From: Pseudisothecium myosuroides
Taxonomy: Eukaryota; Streptophyta; Bryopsida; Hypnales; Lembophyllaceae
Assembly (NCBI GenBank): GCA_951799445.1
Contig: OX637293.1
Location: forward strand, 21,266,001 to 21,330,000
Direction of reading: 5' to 3'
DNA length: 64,000 nucleotides
The notes beneath the pieces were generated by a model, which was not told the DNA's origin, did no database searches, and saw only the letters and a list, made by a program, of their open reading frames with translations. Every line of letters starts with the position of its first letter. Positions within the stretch are counted from its first letter, which is position 1. Below are positions 1 to 12,661 of the stretch, in pieces. The position numbers and the translations under genes are program-made.

Positions 1-538
1 TCACTCAATTTTCAATATTTTTTGAAAAAAATAAAATCACAAGATGTATATTGTTTATTACAACATTACAACTATTGGCATTGACATTTTTCAATTCCAT
101 AATTAAACTCTTAACAATTTTGTATTTTGAATCATTCTCTACTTCTTCCTACTTCCTATTTTTTTCCTATATGTTGTACAATTCTAAATGATTTGAAATT
201 TTTTAAGCATGTAGCCAACTTGCTTAGGAAAAAGAATTCAAAGAAGCACCACCATTTTGGACATTTTTTTTTATAGAAAAGTGATTTTGTGAAGTGCAAC
301 TGTCCTATTTTTTGCAGGGCCAAAAAATGATTTTACTGAATATTAATGTTATATCTTACAATCCACGCGGTGGAAATTATTGAAATTTTTACCCAAGTTT
401 TTGAGTCAGCATACTATAAGATCATACGGTTACATGTGTCAAAAAAAGTTTTTTTTTCAAAAATTTGATACTTGTACTAAAAATGGCAGTTTTCAAGCGT
501 TTTCGGTGAAAACATAGTTATGGAACTTTAGGGGTTAA
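1..538. mobile_element. TTAA-flanked TIR element, cut by window start
   Basis: The stretch ends in GGGG followed by TTAA at 535-538. Read on the minus strand from there it follows the 18617-19553 element closely: the same TTAACCCCTAAAGTTCC start, then a shared stretch carrying the words for AAAACTGCCATTT and GTACAAGTA, and the CCGTA(T/G)GATCTT word near 415-435. It is therefore the inverted terminal part of the same non-autonomous family; the other end lies outside the window. No reading frame of note. Confidence 0.75.
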
Positions 539-1669
539 AGAACCGAACTCTCATATGCACTTGCTAATGAAAAAGAAACAAAAATATTACAACAAGGCTC
601 CTAACAACAAGCAAGGGAGTTTTTTGGGGGAATTCCAACATAATGATTTTTTTATATGATACATAATTATATTCTTCTCACCTTTTACCACTATTTAGAA
701 ACTGTAGACTACTCCTTTGTTGAACACCTTTGAAACATTCAATGCCCAATCAAGTTGTATAGATTATGTCCTTCGGTCCTTCCATATTAGAGCTAATTCA
801 AGCTGCTTTATATGAGACAAAAATACTCTACTGGAATAATCTCTCAATCTTGAGAAGTGAAACATTGTGACAAATGCACAACTAAATGGACCTCAAACCT
901 GATGTGGCTATGTTCTCCCAAACGTTACAAGTAACGGCAACATCTCTTCACCTTCAACGGACATGCAACTGCCATTATACCGCCCATCGCTGCGACCAAC
1001 TTCGCCCATCGCTGCGACCAACTTCGCCCATCTCTGCAATGTGGCGCAGCTTGCCGCTCGTCCTCTCCGTAGCCACCGTCGGCCAAGCTGGAGAGCGCCA
1101 AATCCAACTCCATTTCCGGTGCCGCCGAAGCTAGCACCAGCAGCAGCAGAGACGGCAAAATGCCGTGTCCCGACCCCAGACCTGAGTACAGGCCTCTGAA
1201 TTGTGCTGAGGCTGATAAAAAATTCCCTGTCTGTCATCCAACCTCCGTCGCACACCCACCTTCTTCAGCTCTTTTGAGTGGTTTTCGTCTTCAGAATAAG
1301 TGTTCTTTTGGTTCGGGTCATGTTGCCATTTTCGAGAGGATTCCAGCGCATTATAATGTGTGTTATTTCGATACCATATGCACCCATTTGAGAGTTCCTT
1401 GCCTTACACTCTGAGTCCTCGGAGTCCTGTCCTCTGAGAGCAGAATCTGCATTTTCATTAGGTTGATTGAGTATATGTCGTCAATATGCAATTCGAAGAT
1501 GGATTAGGGTTTTTGAGGGGCTGAATGCGAAGGAGTAGATGAGGATTGTCTCCTTCTTGTTTCGGTATGATTGGAGTCAAATTTCAGGGCATGAGAAATA
1601 TGGCGAAGAATGACAGGAAGGATTACCCAGTCGATTTAGGATTAGAGCTGAGTGCATTGCTGTGTGCAG
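539..1669. other. Intergenic, with GC-rich patch and 22-bp tandem repeat
   Basis: The first part (539-880) is AT-rich and featureless. From about 880 to 1200 the sequence turns GC-rich and holds two perfect tandem copies of a 22-bp unit (981-1002 and 1003-1024) plus a partial third. Short open frames exist on both strands but none shows a recognised domain. The patch may be promoter, 5' leader or first exon of the peroxiredoxin locus that follows; I could not fix a start codon for that gene here. Confidence 0.4.
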
Positions 1670-1886
1670 TGTGTGGAGGTTTGGGGTCCACATGGGAAGT
1701 CCAAGCGATTTGCGCTGGGGACGCGCGCAAGTTTTGTTGTGGACCGCTTCAACAAGAAGCTTGTGGATGCGGTGAAACCCGTCGTTTGCGTCGAGGCTTT
1801 CAAGCATGGAGAAGAGTCTATGGAGTTCGGCCCTGATGCGCCAGTCATGGCCATGTGCGAGTGGGATCTCCGCGTTGTGCAAGAAG
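1670..1886 (+). CDS. Exon of unrecognised protein, in phase with peroxiredoxin exons
   Basis: A GC-rich block preceded by a usable acceptor (GTGTGCAG, ending 1669) reads without stops as about 72 residues, with the words GPHGKSKRFALGTRASFVVD, RFNKKLVDAVKPVVCVEAFK and FGPDAPVMAM. It ends in phase 1 before a GT at 1887. The next acceptor (2198) begins the peroxiredoxin with two bases, so the two join in frame. The composition looks coding, but I cannot name the family. No ATG is in frame upstream before stops at 1643 and 1649, so a first exon is missing. An ATG at 1539 with donor GTATGA at 1565 looks attractive but is in the wrong phase. It could be the true N-terminal part of the gene, or a fragment of another gene. 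Confidence 0.5.
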
Positions 1887-2198
1887 GTGGTGACCTCATG
1901 TTTTGTTAGAGTTCTCTTTTGTCTAGTTTTCTCTTTAGTTTTTGACCAACACATACAATAAACGCTCTTCGCCTATTTTGGTGATATGAGATTTGTCCCC
2001 AGCTGAATTATTGATTTTTGAGTGTATGGTCAATTGAATTGGTTTATTTATAAGCATGAATCCTTGTTTAAGTTCGCACCAAACCCTAACGTAGTGTGTC
2101 GAAACATCGAGCATTGAAATGGTTGCATTCAAATGTAAGCCCTGTTTCTTGCGTAGTTTGGTGCTCTTTAGCTGAAGCAGTATGCTAGTTTTTTCCAG

Positions 2199-3277
2199 CT
2201 CCTTTTGAGCCCATTCGAGTTGGTGCCAAGATCCCCAACGGTGAGCTCTCGTATCTGGATGATGATGGTAAACTCCAGTGCTACGGCATCCACGACCTTG
2301 TGAGGGAGAAGAGGGTGGTGTTTTTCGGGGTGCCTGGAGCATTCACACCTACCTGCAGGTGTGGCAACCCTCTATCTTTGCTCATCAGGGATATTTCTGG
2401 GAGTATTTCTGGGAAGACCAAGGTGCCAAGATTGTGTCGCCGTTTTTCTAAAGAAGTTATGAGTAGGTCATCCTGGGAACTTCTTTTTTTAATTCAATAC
2501 TACTTTATTTTGTAACCGATTCCTGCGGTGTTCTGCAGTGATTTTCCTGTTGTAAAGTAAGCCCTCATGTGTCCTTTTATTTTTCATAATTTGTTGAATT
2601 GAATTGGTTATTTTCCATTGTCCTTTAGGGGTTGGGCAAACTTATTCTTTGGAGCTTTCTAAGCGCACATCGACAGATCTCATGTATTGAGACCTATCTG
2701 CATATGGCACTTTGCGAAGCCACTTGGAATGACGATGCTTCACTATGACATAGTGACATGCTGATGTGAAGATGGCTAGTTGAGTTTCGCAGTTTGAAGC
2801 ATGTTCCCGGATTCCTTGAAAGGGCAGAGGAGATTATGGATAGAGGAGTCCGAGAGATCGTTTGTGTTACAGGTTTGTCTTCCAACGTGCTATTACATTC
2901 CGTGCATATATATGCGTGAGTCTCTAATTCTGGACGATTGTTGCAACTATTTTGGAAAGAATTACTTGGATTTTGGGGCATGCGTTCTAACATTTCTTTA
3001 CATTTCTTTTGCAAATAAATTTCTGGTATGCATGGTCGTGTGTGCAGTGAATGATCCCTGGGTAGTAAAGGAGTGGGAAAAGACCTACCCTGACAACAAA
3101 CACCTCAAATTTCTGTGCGATGGGTCAGCAATATGGACAAAGAACATAGGGCTGGAGCTGGACTTGATAGACCGAGGCATGGGAGTGCGTTCTCGTAGGT
3201 ACTGTTTGCTTATTGATGACACCATAGTGAAGATTGCGAATATCGAGGAAGCTGGACTTCCACAGCGGACAGGATGA
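2199..3277 (+). CDS. PRXII: Type II peroxiredoxin (atypical 2-Cys), frameshifted C-terminus
   Basis: Three exons, 2199-2358, 2793-2872 and 3048-3277, with GT-AG introns and matching phases, encode a thioredoxin-fold peroxidase that reduces H2O2 and alkyl hydroperoxides using thioredoxin or glutaredoxin. Visible signatures: PGAFTPTC with the peroxidatic Cys, split over the first junction; the KHVPGFLERAEE helix; EIVCVTVNDPWVVKEW with the resolving Cys of plant PRXII; KTYPDNKHLKFL; GLELDL; and the GVRSRR arginine motif. The last exon breaks after IANIEEAG: the frame runs into a TGA at 3275, while one frame over the expected ending resumes (STADRMMADLEASKG) up to a TGA at 3328. One base (mod 3) seems missing near 3257. 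The N-terminus depends on upstream exons not resolved, so cytosolic or plastid location cannot be called. It is either a decaying gene copy or carries a sequence error. Confidence 0.82.
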
Positions 3278-3628
3278 TGGCAGACTTGGAGGCCAGCAAA
3301 GGTGCTGGAGGGGACTTTGGAGGATGTTGAAGATTCTTTAAGTTAGCTTGCAAGTCAACATTGAGGGGGAGTCGCAGTAGGGTGGAAATAAAAAACAGCA
3401 GTCAGTGAATGTTTTTGTTGAAATCCCTCATTCAAATTGGACACGTGACCTCCCTCGAAGTCCCTCACTTTGCATTTTGAATGAAACTCGTTGAAATCCA
3501 ATTCATCAGAAGTTGAGGCATTGAAATTTGCAGAATGCAAATTGCTTGGATATTGCGCTAGAGCTTGCCACCTGAGACTCTTTCACTTGCCCCAAGAGAA
3601 TAAGGCGGAGGCACCAGTAAACGATCAT

Positions 3629-4561
3629 TTAACCCCTACAGGACCGTTGTCCCTTCGGGGGACAAATGCGTTTTCAGGCAGGTACTTACGGGCTGAAAAT
3701 TTCTTCTCATTTTTTGAAACATTTTTTGGAGGTAGAAAATCTGATTAGCTTTGTGGGAATATAATTTTTTCACAATCAGTGCTCGGGAAAAAAAGTTATG
3801 ACCAAATAAGCTCAAAACAGGGGACGGCGGGCAACCCGGGCAACAAAAAAAAAATGGCAAAAATTTGATTTTTTTTTTAATATTTTTTTCTCATAGATTA
3901 CATATTTTTATATCTGGAAAGCTTTGATTCATTTCATTAGGATTTATTATGAGAAAGTTATGGACATTCTTGTTTTTCGGGCAGTTAGAACATCTTCTTG
4001 AAGAAAATAACTTGTAGGATTCATTTCTAAATGCAATTTTTCAAATTTTTCAATTTTTTTTTTGCATGATTTAGTTTACTTGCTAAAACAATCTCACCAT
4101 TGGGATTAGTGCATTTTAATTCCATCTAAAATATATGAATATTTTAGATTTTCCTTCTATCTTGTACCTACTTCAATTTAACAATTTTTTTAAGAATGAT
4201 AGTTAAGTTTTTTTGAAATTTTTTTTTTCATAGACTCTCAACTCAATTCTCCACTATAAAGATTTAAAGCTCAAAACTCTGCAGTGCAAAAAAATTAAAT
4301 TAAAAATGTTCAAACTCCAAAAATTTGGTCCCGCAATGTATTGAAAAACTTGTTTTTTTCACTTTAAACACAAATATCTTGCAATCTGTGCAGTCAAAAA
4401 TTCTGAAATTTTTTCCACACACTCTTATACTAGTTAGGTGTAAGATCCTACGGTTAGAAGTGGAAAAAAAACATTTTTCAATTTTTTTTACTTTTTGCTA
4501 TAGAAATGGCAGCTTTGAGTGTTTTTTGGCAGAAAAAGGGCCTTGGTCATTTAAGGGTTAA
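3629..4561. mobile_element. TTAA-flanked 0.93 kb TIR element
   Basis: Bounded by TTAACCCCTACAGGACC at the left and the complement of TTAACCCTTAAATGACC at the right, each including the TTAA. Just inside the left end is a short hairpin (GTCCC-TTCG-GGGGAC). The inside is AT-rich with the shared family words AGCTTTGATTCATTT and CCTACGGTTA and has no transposase frame, so it is non-autonomous. It is the same subfamily and orientation as the element at 59534-60475, and more decayed at its termini. Confidence 0.8.
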
Positions 4562-4587
4562 GCAATTTTGGAGCAGACCGTGAGTAG

Positions 4588-4943
4588 TATGAGGAGGTGG
4601 AAATTTTTCCATGCAAGAAGATAGCAAATATGGAGATTGCAAATTTTTCAGAATTTTATTCCTGAAATTGAAAAATCTGTGAATTTTGGGAACCAAAAAG
4701 TATTCTTCACCAATAGCCAATGTCTAGGCGCTTCCAATTCCAATCATTCAAGAAGAACTTTCTTGTTCACTAGTTCCTACTTTCTTGCTCATTACTTCAG
4801 GACATGCGTCATAACCTTATTAGTCCCAAAATTGAGAAGGACTAGAAAAACATAGTCCAAGCTTCGGTTGAAAATTTGTTCCAGCCTTGGTTGGAAATAT
4901 TGTACTCCTACAGGTTGGATTGACAATTGGTCCTTCTACCTTA
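4588..4943 (+). repeat. Diverged copy of the TAAGGTA-ended repeat
   Basis: The core (fragments around AATTTTGGGA, GCCAATGTCTAG, CTTCCAATTCCAATCATTC and GGACATG) parallels 5789-6190 in the same orientation. The right end TTCTACCTTA is kept and the left end is degraded. It sits directly beside the TTAA element ending at 4561. No coding potential. Confidence 0.6.
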
Positions 4944-5788
4944 GGAGTGAAGTTTGAAATTCAACTAGGTCTGTGACATTTCATGACTCCACCTTATGCC
5001 CAAACTTCACCTCAAGAAACTAGCTTTTTGATCAACAATTAAAGTTGTCTTCAAATAGTTTATATCTTCTTTGCTAAACTTATTTTGTACAACCTCTATG
5101 GAGTGCCTTTGCATTATAAATTCTATCATGTTCTCAGAGCTTTAACTTTCTAGTTTATGTTGTTTGTTGATTGAAAGTCAACGTGCCTATTAGTTTAACT
5201 TTTACAATCTGCACTACACTTGCCCAAGCAATTTTCCTGCTAATGCATCAAAATACAAAGGGATAGACTATAGAGGGCTTTTGTTTCCATAGGGTGCCTA
5301 GAAGACGAGGACCTGGAGGGGGGCTGGAACATGCTAGGTAGGCTTGGATCCTATTTAGGATTTTCATTAGACTCCACAACAGATCACAAGCTCTCTAAAA
5401 AGCAGTATGATATACTACTCCGTATAAATAAACTCCTTTCAACCAAAAATGTTCAACAACAACCACATTTCATGGAACTCTAGCTACCTACCATATCTTT
5501 TTTTCAAAATTGAATCCTTCTAGTCCAATGCCTCATACCTTCTAGGCGTGCAAACTTGAAATACAAGGGTTGGAGGTTGGAAAGGAGGCTTGAGGGGAAG
5601 TCAGAGCTCTGATCCCAATGGAAAGTGCCTTGAGGGTCCAATTTAGGAGGCCCACGACCCCAAAGAACTTGTACCAATGCACTGACATCTTGACAGTTTC
5701 AGCCTTAAAACAAACTACACTATTAGTAATAATGTAAGTTAGTATTATATTATTGAAAGTGTTATTTATCACATTTCCTAAAACACTC
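4944..5788. other. Intergenic, nothing recognised
   Basis: AT-rich non-coding sequence between two copies of the TAAGGTA-ended repeat. I see no conserved domain, tRNA or clear terminal repeats in it; the short open frames are of chance size and composition. Confidence 0.4.
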
Positions 5789-6190
5789 TAAGGTAGAGCC
5801 ACCTGTAACTGACTAAATAAGGAATTCCGACATGATCTGAAGTAGTGAAGGCAAAACAAATATTTTTCAGAGGTACATCGATAGAAATGACAAAGATTGC
5901 AAAAATTTTGGTAATTTTATCGCTTGAACTAAAATTACCATGAATTTTGGGAGGCCAAAAGTGCTCCAACCCATGGCCAATGTCTAGACTCTTCCAATTC
6001 CAATCATTCAAGAACTTTTTCCATAATCATTATTTTCTACTTTCTTTCCCACAACTTGGGACATGTGTCATGTTTTTATTAGTTCCAATCTTGAAAAAGA
6101 AAAAAGAAAAACATTCTAAGCTTGGTTAGAAATACATGCACCTATAGGTTGGGAATGGGTCACTAGTCGGGAATGGGTGGTCCTACCTTA
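5789..6190 (+). mobile_element. 0.4 kb MITE-like repeat with TAAGGTAG ends
   Basis: Begins TAAGGTAGAGCCACC and ends with the near-complement GGTGGTCCTACCTTA. The same 4 bases (ACTC) lie immediately outside each end (5785-5788 and 6191-6194), a possible target-site duplication. The same sequence occurs in opposite orientation at 63065-63467, and a diverged copy lies at 4588-4943. No transposase is encoded; the superfamily is not assigned. Confidence 0.65.
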
Positions 6191-6738
6191 ACTCTCATTT
6201 TAGCTTGCAATTAGAGTTTTAATAATAACGAAGTGCAAGTTGAACTATCTTGGTACTAAGTTAAAAATTATGTCAAAAATTAATGTTCATGATGACATTT
6301 TCATAAGTAGTTGTTGACATTTAGTGCAAGAGTTGGTAAATAATGTCACAAACACTAAATTTCATCATTAGTGTTCTGGTAGCTTCCCAACCTCCACCGT
6401 CTGGACGACGGAAGCCACACTCGAAGTCCCCAAATAGAAGAACCCTATTCCTGGTCGTCGACGTCATCGCAACGTGTCGTAATCTCCACTTCTACTATCT
6501 CCCACTTTCTCTTTCCCAACACGTTTTGGCTGCTGCCCACGCAACAGCACCGTAACTTCCCTCCGCAACTCGGATGGTCCGCCGTCCTCATTCATCCACA
6601 TTAATTCATCCAAGAAACCCTCTATTCCGGTTCTCTCGCACGTCCCCAAGACAAAACGTCATCCGGGACATTCGTTGGGTCGTCTCTCTCGGTGGTCACT
6701 GGTCAGAAATAGACCGCCCTCCCTGCCCTTCGTTGCAG

Positions 6739-6744
6739 TATAAG
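6739..6744 (+). promoter_or_regulatory. TATA box of the polyubiquitin gene
   Basis: TATAAG lies 166-171 bases before the ATG at 6910 and follows a GC-richer upstream block (about 6390-6735) distinct from the AT-rich flank. Transcription would start near 6770, leaving a leader of about 140 bases. I see no convincing 5' leader intron, which many plant polyubiquitin genes have: the only GTGAG donor (6798) lacks a good acceptor before the ATG. The leader holds a short AAGCTT run at 6870-6890. Confidence 0.55.
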
Positions 6745-6894
6745 AACCCTAGCGCCTCACAGCTTCTTCCATTAACTTACTTTCCTTTCAAGTTCTGGTG
6801 AGAGAGTTGTTTGAGAGGTATTGCTGTGCGGAGCGTGAGTGCTTCGTTTCCAGAGTTGTTTGAGAATTTTAAGCTTAAGCTTAAGCTTAGGTGA

Positions 6895-8511
<1,617 letters not shown>

Positions 8512-11500
8512 ATTGTTTTCGAGGACGTCGGAGCACAGTTACTAGAGCAACCAGTTATTGAAGTTGCAAAACCTCACTTGTATAGAATAACCAGCATGTG
8601 AAACATCTGCGTTATGAGAACAATTCAATACATGCTACTGCTTTCGTGACATTCATCTCAACTGTTTCTGCCATGTATGCGTTCTTGAAAACATTTCACT
8701 GGAATGTCGGGGTGGGCTCCTGTGAATTATCGTTTGCCCTTGTCTGTCAATTGGTTCGTCAATTGATTTGGTCTATTTTGCATTATGAAACTACGTCACA
8801 TATCGCAGATGAAACGAATCTACAATTTGCTCCTTCTCTTATGATTAGCAACTGCATGATGATTGAAATAGCGCTATCAACAATTGCAAGTTCTTCTGAA
8901 ACTCTTCTAGTTGTCGAATGTAAAGCATAATTTGCTGCGATTCTGTGAAGTGCTGATACACTTGCATATGGATTCACATCTAACACGTATTGCTATTGTA
9001 GACTCTTATCTTGAAAAAATAGTAGTAGAGTAATCTGCGGAGTTTGATCGTGGAATCTTGGCTTTTTGTCGTCGCAGTTGCATTGAATCTGTGCACACAC
9101 TGAACCTGGTCACCATAGGGTGTTCACACAGTACGGTTGCATTCTCTTTTGACTCTTTATGTCTTCTCCACTCCAGTAGGTGCAGTGATCAGAATGTTAG
9201 TGTGTTTTTTCACGCCCAATGATTTGGAATTTGGTGGTTCCCATTGAGAAACTGGGTCATATTGACATTTGGCCAACTGAAAATTGTTGTAAACTTTGTC
9301 CATGTCAGTTGAACACTAACGTACCTATTTCTGATCTATCATTGGCACCCAAAGTCTTCTTTGTCTCTTTCTCCTTCTTTCCTTCTGGCTCGGATTGCAC
9401 TCCTTTTCTTTCCTTCTCTTGACTGAATCATTGCCATGAAATATGCTTTTTTGGTTCTTTCTTCTTTTCTTCTCTTACTTTCTCTCATCCAACATTCACT
9501 TGTGTGTACTGTATATTTCTATGAAATGTTGAAAATTAAAGATTATAGAATATAGACTTGTTGGGGATCTCTTCATATCTAAGCACTCCTTTACACTTAG
9601 AGGTTGGGCCAAATTGCTTTGTCAAAGCTTCAAAATCCTCGCTTGTGATTGGACAAAAGGTTGAAATTAGTGCCAAGCTAATAGTTGTTGGTGGAATTAA
9701 TTTTGTAGTCAAAAAAGACATAATCTAACATGGCCTCAGGACCAATGTCATTTGGATTTCAATTAAAAATACTTTTCTTGTAAAATATTATTTTTTTCAA
9801 CAAAATCAGATCCATTGGAATTTTGTGCAATTGGCCTCAAAGGAAATTGGCCGAGCTTCTAGATGTAAAGCAGCCCTGAAAAGAGAGGATTTAAAGTTTT
9901 CTAGTTTTATTGAATTGGCTCAACTTCTTGGCCTTGAGGCCTTTACATATGGGAGAATTGATCCCTAACAAATTTATTTGAATGATTAGTTGAGGACAAC
10001 CTTTAGTCCAAAAGGGGTTGAAATTTTGTATAATTAGCCTCAAGGAGAATTGGCTCGGTTTTTAGGTATAAATCAGCCCTAAGCTCAATTATAACCTTTT
10101 CACAAGGGTTTATTGTCTCTTGAAGGTGGAAATGTCATACCTATGTTGATGGAATCTCAACATTTAGTTTTAGGATAATAAATTAGAATCATTACAGTAT
10201 TTGATATAATTTGACCAATTCATTGATTTTACATAGAAGACCTTTGGTTTTGAAGCGTGAAGAGATAAAGGTAGTTTGCAAGGATATCAAATAATTTTAT
10301 TTAGCAATGTAAATAGAAAGATGCTACTTTATTTTGAAGTCATGGACATCAACAATTTAAAAGTTTGTTTGGCATTGTAATAATAAAAGTCTTTTGATAC
10401 TTTATATTGATTGAAGTTGTTTATCCTTAGCCATGCTTATGAATTTCTTTAAGACTTGCAATTCTTAAAGATACTGATTGAAAATTCTTAGACCACATAC
10501 GGAGACTATACTTGAATCAATATAATATATAATAACTTTGTATTGTTGCATTTCATATATAGTGACCATCTATAAGTAGGACATGTGTTGTTGTATTAGG
10601 AGAATTAAGGACCCTCTTGAAGCCCCTCAAAAATTGATAAAGCTAAGTTGGAAATTGGGGTACACAACCTACTTTAAGGACAAGCAAATTGACAGATTAG
10701 AGTCTCCATCTTGTATGAAGTACAGGGCAGTAGGCTTGCGTACTTCTTCAAATTACAACAATATAATATAAATTTTACAAGTCCATTGTTAGAGGGAATA
10801 TTGTGGTCAATGGTAACATATTCTATTTTAAATCTAGTACCAATGATGTCAGAGAGATGCATAGTTGTTTGCAGCACAACCTTGGTGGATGTACAATAAA
10901 ATCAGAAGCCAAGGTATCCACCACACAATAAATAAAAATCAAAGTACCATAGGAGTCACGTACTTGTATGCTGCCAATACAAACTAGCTAATGAGAATTG
11001 ATTCTCTACATCATTGCGTGAGGGGGGGGAGGTTGGGCAGAAATAGGAGATTTGTAAATCCAAATAAGCTTGAAAGTACATGTTTATGAGCTAAAAGGGG
11101 TCTCAATGCATGAGTTGTAGGGGGCTTCTACATGGTTCACAATTCTTCTAATGGTAAACCACAAAGTTTGAGAACTTCGAACATAGTGGCAGTGAGGGAC
11201 TAAAAGCATCCCTACCAATTTTTCCTATTCCTATCTCCATCTAGATTAAGGGGCAACAAAGATGAGGATAGGAAATCTAAAGCCCCACCAATTCTCTCCT
11301 ATACACTAAAAATTTCACTAAATACAAGCAATACAAGTGAAAAAGCAACTGTACCAAAACAACAATAACCAAGGAAGTAGCAAATAGGCAAAAAGCTACA
11401 ATATAATGACAAATCAAAGAAGTACAAATCAAACAATGTGAATGAAAACATAAATAGAGTTTACCACACTCCAATTCTGTATACCCCTTCTACTTAAGGA

Positions 11501-12271
11501 ATTGAACCTTGCCAACCTTAAATATTTAGGGGTACATGCGTCTAGTGGGGTTAGGGTCTTGCCTACCCAAATGAATTCATCCAGATAGGGATAGGGGAGA
11601 TCCCTCCCCTAATAGGGATGCTTTAAAGCTTACCCACTGATTCTCTAAGTGAATATGAACTTGTCTAGAGTAGAGTATTATCAATTGTGTTTCAAAGGAA
11701 ATAGGAATACTCCACCAAGTGGTGATAAATGCAAGGATAAATGTAAAAACCTGCTTCCAATTTTGTAACAATTGTTTCTAGTATTTCACGACTTCTCCTC
11801 TCCAATTCCAAATACGAATTCCAATACGAATTCAGATCAGTTCCCAACTTTGATCATCTCTGCTAAATAACAAGATTCCTCCATTTCCCCCCTCCAAGGA
11901 ACTCTCTAAGCCGGCTACTCTTATTACAGAGATCCAGTCAATGAGTGACTCCACAATCACATCGACAATAGGAATCTGATCATCTGATACTACAACTTGC
12001 ATTATTGAGATGCTCTAACTATTCTTTGCGTCTTTTTTTCCAGGGAATAAGGAAAAAATGACTTGGCCGGGCACCGGGAATCCGGGATTCCTGTGCATTG
12101 ACAGCACAGTACAAGTCTCTCTGATCTGCCGGCTTTCACGCTCTTTCTCGACACGGATTCCCCTCCTTTCATTGTAAGCAAACACGTATCCCTGTAATCG
12201 AGCTTGTTAGTAACTCATTGCATAGTTTCATATTTGCATATTTTGCATATTTTCGGTTACCTTTAACTTAG
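8512..12271. other. Ubiquitin 3' flank and long intergenic region
   Basis: About 3.7 kb without a supported gene. The first several hundred bases are the 3' UTR and downstream flank of polyubiquitin. At 9816-9882 and 10018-10083 are two diverged direct copies of a unit of about 65 bases (shared words: AATTTTGT, AATTGGC, TAAA(G/T)CAGCCCT), suggesting a decayed repeat. From about 12040 the base content rises toward the exons at 12272. An ATG frame at 12058-12173 ends at a good donor (GTAAGC) but is out of phase with the next exon. Confidence 0.4.
9816..10083 (+). repeat. Pair of diverged direct repeats (about 65 bp)
   Basis: Two copies, 9816-9882 and 10018-10083, spaced by about 135 bases. They share the frame TTG-AATTTTGT-AATT-GCCTCAA-GAATTGGC followed by TAAA-CAGCCCT. 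There is no coding signal. They are likely part of an old transposon or a local duplication. Confidence 0.45.
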
Positions 12272-12661
12272 GAGTGGCAGTAGATCCGTTGGCTGGGTAC
12301 TTACAAGATGTTGCTGCTGGTGGGGTGGCCGTATTCCAAGCAGCTGCAGTGCTCATGTCGACACCTTTGTGTGGTCACAACCGCAGGTATGCTCACGGAT
12401 ATCCTGCTTAAAATGTCGCGTTTCAGAGCACCAGAAATTGTGACATTCAATCCGCAATGCAGAGTCAGAGCTCTACAAACGAGAAATCGGTAGACGATCT
12501 GAGTTCTCAGATGGGTCATTTTCAAAGTTTTTTTTTTTTTTTTCATCGGATGTGATGCTAGGTTAAGGCATGCCCGGCGAGGGCGTGGAGGGAATGGAGG
12601 TAGTGGTGGGGGAGAAGGTGGCGGATGTGGCGATGGTGGAGGGTGTGGAGGTGGCGATTAA
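12272..12661 (+). CDS. Unrecognised protein with Gly/Cys/Asp-rich tail (3' exons)
   Basis: Two exons, 12272-12386 and 12562-12661, join in frame through a GTATGC donor and a T-rich acceptor (CTAG at 12561). The first encodes a hydrophobic, Ala/Val-rich segment (VAVDPLAGYLQDVAAGGVAV then FQAAAVLMSTPLCGHNR). The second gives a basic patch (LRHARRGRGGN) and a tail of Gly with regularly placed Cys and Asp (GGGCGDGGGCGGGD), then TAA at 12659. The acceptor CTTTAACTTAG precedes the first exon, so a 5' exon must exist upstream; the best ATG candidate (12058) does not fit its phase. The hydrophobic segment could be a membrane helix and the tail could bind metal, but both are inference. I do not recognise the family. 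Confidence 0.5.

Noticed and set aside
1539..1564. Short first exon MRIVSFLFR for the peroxiredoxin locus
   Set aside because: Attractive donor, but the phase does not match the exon at 1670, which needs phase 0.
12058..12173. ATG exon (MTWPGTGNPGF) with a GTAAGC donor as first exon of the Gly-rich gene
   Set aside because: It ends in phase 2, whereas the next exon at 12272 needs phase 1; no alternative acceptor fixes it.
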